Origin: SFWF01 sp964599835 | GTDB taxonomy: Bacteria; Bacillota; Clostridia; Oscillospirales; Acutalibacteraceae | Assembly: GCA_964599835.1 (NCBI GenBank) | Contig: CAZRHF010000047.1 | Location: 1 to 16,049, forward strand | Direction of reading: 5' to 3' | DNA: 16,049 bases | In this document: positions 5,740-13,031 of the stretch, piece by piece | Position numbering within the stretch: the first letter of the stretch is position 1 | Layout: every line of letters begins with the position of its first letter | Translations under genes and position numbers: made by a program | The notes under the pieces: generated by a model | What the model was told of the DNA's origin: nothing | The model's input: only the letters and a program-made list of their open reading frames with translations | The model's database searches: none

Positions 5740-7023
5740 TTAAACCTTTTCCTTAATGGTTTTCATATTGCGCTCATAAAGTATCTCGGTGGCAAAGGCC
5801 AATTTCGTAACTGCGTTTTGTGCGGTTTCGGGATAGCAGTAAAAGGAATCGTTCTCGGTGGAAATATCAACGCAGTCCAGCGGCTTTAAGTAGCAGTAGT
5901 CATATTCAATATGCAGACCGTTGGTCTGTACGGGGGTGCGGTTTATAAAATAATCTTCGCCGTTATAGTGCCCCGTCAGGGTGAAGCCCTTTTCGATATC
6001 GTGGGTGAGGGTTGCTTTACCGAGGCTTTCAAATTTCCAGCATCTGGGCATTGAGTATACGTCGACCTCATCCGAGAAAGAATATTCTCCTTTTTCGATC
6101 TGCTTTTCAACCTCGCCGCGTTCCCAATAAAACCAATCGGGAATATGCGAAAATTCGGTTTCGCCCGTTAGTGCACTGAGACTTCCGTCTTCGTTAAGAT
6201 TCCAACGTTTACCGCATTCCTCACAGAAGATCTCGGTGCCCTTAGAGGCCATTTTTGATTCGGTCCTGCAGTTCGGGCATTGATAAAGAACCTTGTGAAG
6301 TCCCTCGGCTCTGAAGGACTCGGTGATAAGAATGCCGTTTTCCTTCTGATAACGGTATTCGTCATATTGCAGTGCTTTTTTGACCGCCTCGTGTATTTCC
6401 TCGGCGGTCATTCTTTCAACATCCTCGGCGGTAAGTATCTGTGTTATAACGGTATGAAGCGGAACCTTTCTTTTTTTGCGGAAATTCCAAAAGGGTGAAT
6501 GTAAATAATTGCCGTGATGCACAACGGCTACGACGGGTACCTTGTTCATCTTTATAAGCTTGCCGAGGGATTCGGGAATATAAGAATTCACGCCGCAGGG
6601 GGAATATCTTGCCTCGGGATACATCGCAAGCACATCGCCGCGCTTTAAAACCTTATTTATCGACTTGATGAGATGCAGGTCCATTGTAAATTTTCTGGTA
6701 CAGATAGCGCCGATAAGTTCCATAAGCCAGGGTCTGCGGTAAAATCCGTCGATGGTAACGACGTTATTCATAGGCTTACCGAAAAGACCTACTGAGGTCA
6801 GCTCAAAATCAATAAAATACATATGGTTGCTGAGCAGCATATAGGGGCCTTTAAGACCTTCCATATTGACCTTGGTGATCTTATATTTTTTACCTAAAAG
6901 CATAAACCACGACAGTATCGAAATAAGCCAGGCCAAAAAGCGCATCTGCCTTATGGGATATTTGGCGGTCTTATACCGTTTTTTGTTTTTATAATTTACT
7001 TCTATATCTTTACTCTTTCTCAA
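5740..7023 (-). CDS. PlsC-like 1-acyl-glycerol-3-phosphate acyltransferase with zinc ribbon
   Basis: A 427-residue protein. A hydrophobic segment (about 28-43) precedes a lysophospholipid acyltransferase domain with the HX4D catalytic motif NHMYFID (66-72) and YPEARYSPCG (135-144) in place of the FPEG motif. A zinc ribbon follows: CPNC (249-252) and CEEC (267-270). The last 150 residues have no recognised family. PlsC enzymes are usually near 200-250 residues, so the C-terminal half is extra. The start is TTG 7023, with GAGGAG 8 nt upstream. Another in-frame TTG at 7044 coincides with the likely -10 box and is rejected. The role is probably membrane phospholipid acylation, though the acceptor is uncertain. 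It is separated from the upstream operon by a terminator and so is transcribed alone. Confidence 0.78.
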   Translation of the reverse strand: MRKSKDIEVNYKNKKRYKTAKYPIRQMRFLAWLISILSWFMLLGKKYKITKVNMEGLKGPYMLLSNHMYFIDFELTSVGLFGKPMNNVVTIDGFYRRPWLMELIGAICTRKFTMDLHLIKSINKVLKRGDVLAMYPEARYSPCGVNSYIPESLGKLIKMNKVPVVAVVHHGNYLHSPFWNFRKKRKVPLHTVITQILTAEDVERMTAEEIHEAVKKALQYDEYRYQKENGILITESFRAEGLHKVLYQCPNCRTESKMASKGTEIFCEECGKRWNLNEDGSLSALTGETEFSHIPDWFYWERGEVEKQIEKGEYSFSDEVDVYSMPRCWKFESLGKATLTHDIEKGFTLTGHYNGEDYFINRTPVQTNGLHIEYDYCYLKPLDCVDISTENDSFYCYPETAQNAVTKLAFATEILYERNMKTIKEKV

Positions 7024-7043
7024 AACCTCAACTCCTCGGTTCA

Positions 7044-7072
7044 ATTTTAGCGGAAAAGGTCCTAAAAAGCAA
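7044..7072 (-). promoter_or_regulatory. Promoter of the acyltransferase gene
   Basis: On the minus strand TTGCTT (7067-7072) and TAAAAT (7044-7049) are separated by 17 nt, 20 nt before the TTG start at 7023. The predicted transcript would begin near 7037, giving a very short leader that starts at the ribosome site. Confidence 0.5.
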
Positions 7073-7084
7073 GAACTTTGTATT

Positions 7085-7130
7085 TATGACAAAAAACAAA
7101 TATCCGACCCGAAGCTGTTTCGGGTCGGAT
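7085..7130 (-). terminator. Intrinsic terminator of the hydrolase-murF-ddl-CDF operon
   Basis: A perfect 12-bp stem ATCCGACCCGAA (7102-7113) pairs with TTCGGGTCGGAT (7119-7130) over a 5-nt loop. On the minus strand it is followed by ATTTGTTTTTTGTC. It lies 17 nt downstream of the CDF stop codon. Confidence 0.85.
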
Positions 7131-7146
7131 ACTACGTTATAAGTAA

Positions 7147-8310
7147 TTATTTACCAACAAAATTATAATCAAAGGTTATAACACAGCGGTAGGTAGGGTC
7201 GATGTCCTTGGCAATATCCTCTATCTGCCGCTTTACGTCGTTTTTATCCATTCCTGCGGGAAGCACGACGTCAAATATAAGATTTGTCCGTTCGTCGCTT
7301 TTTGGTGTCATACGGAAATCGTGAATGGAAAGCTCGGGGTGGATCGCCCGTATTCTTTCAGCCATAACCGTTTTTGCGGTATTCAGCTTTTCGTTGTCGG
7401 TCTCCACAGGGTCCATGTGAATAGTAAGCAGGATTCCCGTATTATCGAAGATCTGCTTTTCACAAAGGTCTATCTGCTCGTGACATTTTACGATATCGGT
7501 GTTTGCGGGTACCTCTACGTGAACCGAGGCAAAGCACCTTCCGGGGCCGTAGCTATGGGCGAGAAGATCGTGAACCCCTAAAAATCCGTCAAAGGACATT
7601 ATCTCGGTCTCCAGCCTTGTTGCCGTCTCTTCGTCCATGGGCTGACCGAGCAGGGGGTCTACGGTCTCCTTTGCGGTCCTTATTCCCGAAATGATGATAT
7701 AAACCGACATTACAAGGCCGATGTAAGGGTCTATGTTAAGTCCGCTGACCATCATAACGATAACCGAAATAAGTATTGCCGAGGTGGTGACAGCGTCGTT
7801 AAGGCTGTCCTGTGAGGTGGCCTTAAGGGCGGTGGAGCCGATGGCTTTACCGAGCTTTCGGTTAAAGAAAAACATCCATAGCTTCGTAAGCACCGAAACG
7901 GCGAGAATCATAACAGACACTATACCCAGAGTCGGGGCGGTAGGGGATATCATCTTTTCAACCGAGCCCTTAAGTACTTCAAAGCCCATAAGAAGAATAA
8001 GTCCCGAGACGATAAGGGCCGAAATATACTCAAAACGTCCGTGTCCGTAGGGGTGGTCGGGGTCGGCGGGCTTGCTGGCAAGCTTAAAGCCCAAAAGGGT
8101 AACGAGGGAGGAACCCATATCGCTTAAATTGTTGAAGGCATCGGCCGTTATTGATATAGACGAAGAAAGCAGACCTGCCGTAAGCTTTACCGCAAACAGA
8201 AACAGGTTGCAGATAATTCCCGTAATTCCCGCTAAATTACCGCATTTCTTGCGGTAGCTGTCGCTGCCCTTTTCTTCCTTTACAAAAAGCTTAAGAAGAA
8301 GTGAGGTCAT
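7147..8310 (-). CDS. Cation diffusion facilitator (CDF) exporter, probably manganese
   Basis: A 387-residue membrane exporter of the CDF family, with six predicted membrane segments between about 31 and 210 and a long cytosolic C-terminal part. Family motifs are ADAFNNLSDMGSS (56-68), HPYGHGRFEY (86-95) and SQDSLNDA (166-173). Aligned by eye to E. coli YiiP, the transport-site residues are N60, D64, D168 and D172. The N-D-D-D pattern is associated with Mn(II) transporters, whereas zinc members have D/H. The length and apparently doubled C-terminal domain also match Mn-type CDFs. The ATG overlaps the ddl stop as TAATG, with GGGGAG in the end of ddl, so translation is coupled. Metal choice is inferred. 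Confidence 0.85.
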   Translation of the reverse strand: MTSLLLKLFVKEEKGSDSYRKKCGNLAGITGIICNLFLFAVKLTAGLLSSSISITADAFNNLSDMGSSLVTLLGFKLASKPADPDHPYGHGRFEYISALIVSGLILLMGFEVLKGSVEKMISPTAPTLGIVSVMILAVSVLTKLWMFFFNRKLGKAIGSTALKATSQDSLNDAVTTSAILISVIVMMVSGLNIDPYIGLVMSVYIIISGIRTAKETVDPLLGQPMDEETATRLETEIMSFDGFLGVHDLLAHSYGPGRCFASVHVEVPANTDIVKCHEQIDLCEKQIFDNTGILLTIHMDPVETDNEKLNTAKTVMAERIRAIHPELSIHDFRMTPKSDERTNLIFDVVLPAGMDKNDVKRQIEDIAKDIDPTYRCVITFDYNFVGK

Positions 8311-9503
8311 TACAGCTTGCTCCCCTTAGCGCCCTTTGCTCCGAAGGAGACACCTGACAGTATGTTGGTGTCGATGGTGAAGGTGAGGTTTTCACGGTTG
8401 CGGCTTCTTCTGAAGGCAAGGGAGATGAGCTTGTCGATAAGCTTGGTATAAGAAAGTTCGGTCTTTTCCCAGAGATAGAAGGAAAGGGAGCCGGGGATGG
8501 TGTTGATCTCGTTAACGTATACCTTATCCGAAGCGGTATCTATAATAAAGTCGATGCGCACAACGCCTGCGCCTCCGAGAGCCCTGAACACCTTGCAGGC
8601 AAGCTCTCTTATCTCATTCGACTTTTCCTCGCTTATATCGGCAGGAATTTTTCGGGCCAGCGAAGCCATACCTTTGCTTCCTCCCGAACTTTTACCGCCG
8701 CCCATATACTTATCCTCATAGGAAAGTATCTCGTCGTTCATAAAGGGCTCTTCACAGACCGAAGCGGCACACTCGTCGGCGTCTCCCACTACCGAGCAGT
8801 TTATCTCTCTGATAGCAGTTACCGCGTGCTCAATAAGCACCTTATCCGAGAAGGATACGGCAAGGTCGACCGCATCAAGCAGAGCCGCTCTGTCCTTGGC
8901 CTTGGATATTCCCACCGAGGAGCCGAGGTTTACGGGCTTTACTATCATAGGATAGCCGATCTCTTTTTCAGCTTTTTCTATAAAGGCCTCGCGGTTCTCG
9001 GAATATTCTCTGGCATAGAAGCAGATGCAGTCAAGTACGGGAAGTCCTGCCGCCTGCATAACGTATTTAAATACGGCTTTATCCATTCCCACAGCGCTTG
9101 ACAGCACGTCACAGCCAACGTAGGGGAGACCCAAAAACTCAAGATATCCCTGAAGCGTTCCGTCCTCACAGTTTGTTCCGTGAACAACGGGGAAGGCGGC
9201 GTTTAAAACGATATCTTCCTTCTTTTTAAACATTTTCTGCCTGAGGAAGTGAAGCACAACGTCGTTTCCCGATTTGATCATCGTAACCGGTTCGCTCTCA
9301 CTGATAAGGGTCTTCGTATCGCGGAAGGGCTCGATCTCAAACATCTTCTCACTGGTGTACATTTCACCCGTCTTAGTAACGTATACGGGGATGACGTCGT
9401 ATTTTTTCGTGTCTACCGCACGCATAGCCTGAACGGCCGAAATTATAGATACCTCGTGCTCTACCGAACGGCATCCGAAGATAAATGCAACTGTAGTTTT
9501 CAT
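8310..9503 (-). CDS. ddl: D-alanine--D-alanine ligase
   Basis: A 397-residue ATP-grasp ligase making D-Ala-D-Ala for peptidoglycan. Motifs in order are EHEVS (15-19), HGTNCEDGTLQG (108-119), MDK (140-142), VKPVNLGSSVGIS (188-200), YEDKY (262-266) and VNEINTIPG (330-338). The YEDKY loop supports D-Ala rather than D-lactate as the second substrate, since VanA/B-type enzymes replace this region. The protein is somewhat longer than E. coli Ddl (about 305-365), with a basic C-terminal tail near GAKGAKGSKL. AAGGTG lies 5 nt before the ATG, and the gap after the murF stop is 9 nt. It feeds its dipeptide product to the MurF-like ligase encoded just upstream. Confidence 0.93.
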   Translation of the reverse strand: MKTTVAFIFGCRSVEHEVSIISAVQAMRAVDTKKYDVIPVYVTKTGEMYTSEKMFEIEPFRDTKTLISESEPVTMIKSGNDVVLHFLRQKMFKKKEDIVLNAAFPVVHGTNCEDGTLQGYLEFLGLPYVGCDVLSSAVGMDKAVFKYVMQAAGLPVLDCICFYAREYSENREAFIEKAEKEIGYPMIVKPVNLGSSVGISKAKDRAALLDAVDLAVSFSDKVLIEHAVTAIREINCSVVGDADECAASVCEEPFMNDEILSYEDKYMGGGKSSGGSKGMASLARKIPADISEEKSNEIRELACKVFRALGGAGVVRIDFIIDTASDKVYVNEINTIPGSLSFYLWEKTELSYTKLIDKLISLAFRRSRNRENLTFTIDTNILSGVSFGAKGAKGSKL

Positions 9504-9512
9504 AATTTCACC

Positions 9513-11084
9513 TTATTTCAAATAGTTATCGGGAAGGTCGTTTTCAAGTAAAACGACGGTATTTGCGTCTGCAAAGGATGAATATATCTCCATAGCCTCT
9601 TTAAAAGAGGAGGCCACAAACATATTCTCGGAGTTAAAATCGGTCTCCTTTACGCCGTCCGCAAGGGGTTCGCTTCGCTTAATTCCAACGAAGATTATCT
9701 TGTCGCAAACCTTTGCCGCGGCGGTGCCGAGAGCCTTATTATATTCATATTCCTTGTCGCCAAGCTCTACAAGACCGGGGGTAATAATTACCTTCTGCAT
9801 TCCTTCAAAGGAGCCGAGGACGTTAACCGCCTCTAAACAGCCTTCGGGGTTTGCGTTGTATGCGTCGTCAATAAGCAAAGAGCCCTTTACCGAGGACTTC
9901 ATTTCGAGTCTGTGCTCGGTGGGGGTGAGACGTGAGACGGCAAAGGCGATATCCTTGGCAGTTACACCCATACTGTAGGCAAGACCGGCCGCACCGACAA
10001 TATTTAAAACGTTATGTTTTCCTAAAAGCTTGGTGGTGACCGAGACCTTTTCTTCCCCTAAAATGAGGTCAAAAGAAGCTCCGCCTCTGCCGCCGCTGAC
10101 GTTTTCGGCGCGGAATTTAAATTTTTTGTCGTTTCCGTAAAGAACTACCGAGCCGTCGGCCTTTTCTTTGATTACGGCGTTGTCGCCGTTTGCAAAGACC
10201 TCGCCGTCCTTTTCGGTTACGGCATCATAAAGCTCGAATTTAGTTCTGAATACGTTGTCTACCGATTTAAAGGTTTCAAGATGCTGAGGGCCGACCGAGG
10301 TTATAAGACCGATATCGGGAGATACGATATCGCAGATCTCTTTAATATCCCCGACGTTTTTAGCCCCCATCTCACATACGAAGACCTCTGTATCGGCACG
10401 CATCTTTTCACGTATCGTTCTGACGACTCCCATAGGGGTATTAAAGCTTTCGGGGGTGCAGAGCACGTTGTATTTTTCGCTTAAGATTCGGGTTAAAATA
10501 TATTTCGTTCCCGTCTTTCCGTAGGAGCCGGTTATACCCACGACCTTAAGATCATAAGCGCTTTTAAGTATTTTTTTCGCGTCGTTTATATAATGCCGTG
10601 CTATCATCTTCTCGCAGGGCTTAAGGGCGAAAAGGGAGATAAGGCATAATAGCTCGGGGAAAAGGGATAAGACCACAAGGGCAGATATACAGATAACTCC
10701 GCCGATACCCCTTACAAGGGCACCGCAAACACCGAGTGCTGAAAGCACCGCTCCCGAAAAGACAAGCATACGCTTTATCCTTGCGGTAAAAACGAGCTTC
10801 TTTATGGAATTGGAGTTTTTAGCAACCGACCGCCAGCCGAAATAAAGGGAGCAGGCGGCAAAAAGGGTAAGACTGTTATTAAGGATGTCTCCCGAAAGAA
10901 CTATAGCCCAGATAAGAAGACCGAGAAGCGCAAGTCGCAGTACAAGGGTCAGATAGGCCTTTTCGGAAGAGAGCCAGCCTATATATCTTTTTGCAAAGTA
11001 GGAGTTTTGCTGCAGCATCTGGTACTGCCTTATAAGGGACATAACTCCCCCAACCACCAGTATCGCAAGGGCAAAATAAAACAT
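9513..11084 (-). CDS. murF: Membrane-anchored MurF-like UDP-MurNAc-tripeptide:D-Ala-D-Ala ligase
   Basis: A 523-residue Mur ligase. Residues 180-523 carry the ATPase and C-terminal domains: P-loop GSYGKTGTK (186-194), E238-M-G, ITSVGPQHLE (261-270), a probable carbamylated lysine in TKFEL (K282), GKHNVLN (355-361) and the MurF-type DDAYNANP (406-413). The first 160 residues are unlike soluble MurF. They hold hydrophobic stretches at about 2-18, 44-66, 70-84 and 107-155 (two or three spans), and the usual uridine-nucleotide binding domain is absent. ATG 11084 has AGAGGT 6 nt upstream, partly within the stop region of the hydrolase gene. Linkage to ddl supports D-Ala-D-Ala addition. Whether it uses UDP-linked or lipid-linked precursor cannot be seen. 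Confidence 0.8.
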   Translation of the reverse strand: MFYFALAILVVGGVMSLIRQYQMLQQNSYFAKRYIGWLSSEKAYLTLVLRLALLGLLIWAIVLSGDILNNSLTLFAACSLYFGWRSVAKNSNSIKKLVFTARIKRMLVFSGAVLSALGVCGALVRGIGGVICISALVVLSLFPELLCLISLFALKPCEKMIARHYINDAKKILKSAYDLKVVGITGSYGKTGTKYILTRILSEKYNVLCTPESFNTPMGVVRTIREKMRADTEVFVCEMGAKNVGDIKEICDIVSPDIGLITSVGPQHLETFKSVDNVFRTKFELYDAVTEKDGEVFANGDNAVIKEKADGSVVLYGNDKKFKFRAENVSGGRGGASFDLILGEEKVSVTTKLLGKHNVLNIVGAAGLAYSMGVTAKDIAFAVSRLTPTEHRLEMKSSVKGSLLIDDAYNANPEGCLEAVNVLGSFEGMQKVIITPGLVELGDKEYEYNKALGTAAAKVCDKIIFVGIKRSEPLADGVKETDFNSENMFVASSFKEAMEIYSSFADANTVVLLENDLPDNYLK

Positions 11085-11094
11085 AAAATTACCT

Positions 11095-11850
11095 CTAAAT
11101 AAAACTGTTTATAATTGCATTAGCCTCATAGGGCCTTTCGCAAAAGCTGAAATGCCCCGTACCCTTGATTACGCAAAGTCCCGCGTCGGGAATGAGGCTT
11201 TCGATTATCTTCGCGTCCGACAGGGGAGTAGCCGTGTCGTTTTCGCCCCAGATAAGCAGGGAAGGACATTTGATATTCGGTAAAATATCCCTGATATCGG
11301 TGTTAACAAGGGAAACAAGGGTCTTGCGTAATACCTCGGGAGCGGCATTATAGTCTGCACTTCCGTAGTGGCGTCTGGCCTTGTCCAAAAGACCGCCCGA
11401 AAACTTCCGTATAAGGGGAAGGGTCAAAAACCACTTTATGACCTTGAAGCTTTTTGCTCTGAACTTCTGCTTGAAGCTTTTCTTCGGAATAAGCCCTGCC
11501 GCATCCAAAAGCACTATCTTTTCGGGGTCTACCATGCCCTTTGCGGTCATATAAAGGGTTACTCGTCCGCCGTGGGAATGACCCATCATAATGGGGTCTT
11601 TAATACCTAAAGCATCTAAAAACTTTAAAACAAGGCCGCAGTAGTCCTCTAAGGTCCAGGGCTCTGCCATGGTGTCGCTGTCTCCGCAACCGGGAAAATC
11701 GGGTGCGATAAGGCGGCAACGGGAGGAAAGGGTGTTTATAATACCTCTGTATACGATATTGGAGGAGCCCCAGCCGTGAAGAAGTAAGACCGGCTTTCCG
11801 CTGCCCTCGTCGGTATAATTAATTTTGAGTCCGTCAATGGTAATATTCAT
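11095..11850 (-). CDS. Alpha/beta hydrolase
   Basis: A 251-residue cytoplasmic alpha/beta-hydrolase fold protein. It shows the oxyanion segment LLLHGWGSS (22-30), nucleophile elbow GHSHGG (S92), acid D205 in WGENDTATP and H233 in GTGHFSF, a complete triad. A helical lid lies around 123-165. There is no signal peptide. The substrate is unknown. It is the first gene of an operon with murF and ddl, so a role in cell-wall precursor or lipid ester handling is possible but not shown. AAAGGTGA lies 6 nt before the ATG. Confidence 0.82.
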   Translation of the reverse strand: MNITIDGLKINYTDEGSGKPVLLLHGWGSSNIVYRGIINTLSSRCRLIAPDFPGCGDSDTMAEPWTLEDYCGLVLKFLDALGIKDPIMMGHSHGGRVTLYMTAKGMVDPEKIVLLDAAGLIPKKSFKQKFRAKSFKVIKWFLTLPLIRKFSGGLLDKARRHYGSADYNAAPEVLRKTLVSLVNTDIRDILPNIKCPSLLIWGENDTATPLSDAKIIESLIPDAGLCVIKGTGHFSFCERPYEANAIINSFI

Positions 11851-11882
11851 TCTATCACCTTTACAAATTTACATACACATTT

Positions 11883-11888
11883 ATTATA
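11883..11888 (-). promoter_or_regulatory. -10 box of the hydrolase-murF-ddl-CDF operon
   Basis: A consensus TATAAT on the minus strand lies 32 nt upstream of the hydrolase ATG. No good -35 is seen 16-18 nt further up (TTCTAT), so activation or another upstream element may be needed. Confidence 0.5.
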
Positions 11889-11958
11889 CCAAATATTTCC
11901 CCAAAATAGAAGACCCAATTTTTTAATTTTTATAGAAATATTGTTTTTAAAACAGAAA

Positions 11959-11988
11959 CAGACCGCCCAAACCATCGCGGGCGGCCTG
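11959..11988 (-). terminator. Terminator of the lipoprotein operon
   Basis: CAGACCGCCC (11959-11968) pairs with GGGCGGCCTG (11979-11988) with one mismatch over a 10-nt loop. On the minus strand it is followed by a T-rich stretch (TTTCTGTTTT). It lies 13 nt beyond the stop of the lipoprotein gene at 12002. Confidence 0.7.
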
Positions 11989-12001
11989 TCAAAGCCGTTA
12001 T

Positions 12002-12895
12002 TTACTTGTTTTGCTCCGCCTCATACTCGGCACAGAAATCATCGATGTATTTGAAGAGTATATTGAGATCGTCTTCATTTTCGCTGAGCCAGACCTTGTA
12101 GTCAAAGCCGTCGCGGTCTCCCGAGACAAGCAACTCATTTATCTGTCCTTCCAAGTTTTCAATGCCGAAATCATATTCTTCAACATCGTCTATAGTTACG
12201 TGGTATTTGTCTGCAATCTTCATATATTCGGAAGTTGAAAGATGAAGACCGATATATATTAAATATTCTTCATATTCGGTATTACCGGCATCGATCTGTG
12301 CCAAAACGTACGGCAAAGCATATACTCCGAAAACGCTCAGGCTTTTAAGCTTTTCGTGGATCTCGGCGTCCGAATTTATTATTTTGGGAATATTTTCTTT
12401 AGCATATTTAAGAAAACAATAATAAGTTGTCGCTGAGCCGGAGACGTTGGGGTGTGAACTTTCGTCGTACGCGCAAAAATATTTTGCCGATCGGGTCATA
12501 CCCCGACTGCAAAGTGCTAAAAAACTCGCATAACGATTGGCTCCTGCCGCGAGACCGTAGAAGTATTTGTTAAGCCAAAGGTCTGTGGCTGTATCAGGAT
12601 CAGTTTCGATAAATTTCAGTCTGTCGACAATAACAGGAATTCCCCTTATGCCTATCTGCATACACTTATCGAAGACTTCCGGGCCTTGGTCGTATGTAAC
12701 TAAATCAACGTGCAAAAAGTCGGGATATATAGTATTGATAAACGCCTCAATATTATCGTATTCTTGATCGGAAAGCACGTCAGAGTCGGAATAGTTCAAA
12801 ATATATTCGGGCGCTTTTGACCGAGCCGTCTCACCGCAACCCGCAACCGAAAACAGCAGGCAAAGGATAAGTAATAATGAAATTATTCTTTTCAT
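12002..12895 (-). CDS. Lipoprotein of unknown function (paralogue 1)
   Basis: A 297-residue predicted lipoprotein. The type II signal peptide MKRIISLLLILCLLFSVAGC has its lipobox cysteine at C20, so the mature protein should sit on the outer face of the membrane. I recognise no family. It is a full-length relative of the neighbouring lipoprotein: shared blocks are LSDQEYDNIE, GIPVIV, LPYVLAQIDAGNTEYEEY, GLHLS and the C-terminal FDYKVWLSENEDDLN followed by FCAEYEAE. It is acidic, with Cys at several mature positions. ATG 12895 is chosen because GAGG lies 6 nt upstream; the other ATG at 12907 has no site. It is the last gene of its operon, with a terminator just after. Confidence 0.75.
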   Translation of the reverse strand: MKRIISLLLILCLLFSVAGCGETARSKAPEYILNYSDSDVLSDQEYDNIEAFINTIYPDFLHVDLVTYDQGPEVFDKCMQIGIRGIPVIVDRLKFIETDPDTATDLWLNKYFYGLAAGANRYASFLALCSRGMTRSAKYFCAYDESSHPNVSGSATTYYCFLKYAKENIPKIINSDAEIHEKLKSLSVFGVYALPYVLAQIDAGNTEYEEYLIYIGLHLSTSEYMKIADKYHVTIDDVEEYDFGIENLEGQINELLVSGDRDGFDYKVWLSENEDDLNILFKYIDDFCAEYEAEQNK

Positions 12896-12923
12896 AGCCG
12901 ACCTCATTTGAATTTAAAGCACC

Positions 12924-12990
12924 GCGGCAATGGGTCATTCTGAGCCTGCCGAACCCGTAGGGCGTGCGAAGCGCGGAATCTCATTGCCGC
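12924..12990. repeat. 67-bp MITE-like inverted-repeat element
   Basis: Perfect 9-bp terminal inverted repeats GCGGCAATG (12924-12932) and CATTGCCGC (12982-12990) enclose GTCATTCTGAGCC and GAAGCGCGGAATCTC. The interior resembles the GTCATTCTGAGCGAAGCGAAGAATC repeat that I recall as scattered between genes in many gut bacterial genomes. It lies between the two paralogous lipoprotein genes, and no function is visible. Confidence 0.6.
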
Positions 12991-13031
12991 AAAGCTTAAG
13001 TTTTAAAGACCAATGTTTGAAACCGCAAAGA

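Noticed and set aside
8310..9503. Ddl as a vancomycin-resistance D-Ala-D-Lac ligase
   Set aside because: The YEDKY loop typical of D-Ala-D-Ala ligases is present, and no vanH/vanX-like gene is nearby.
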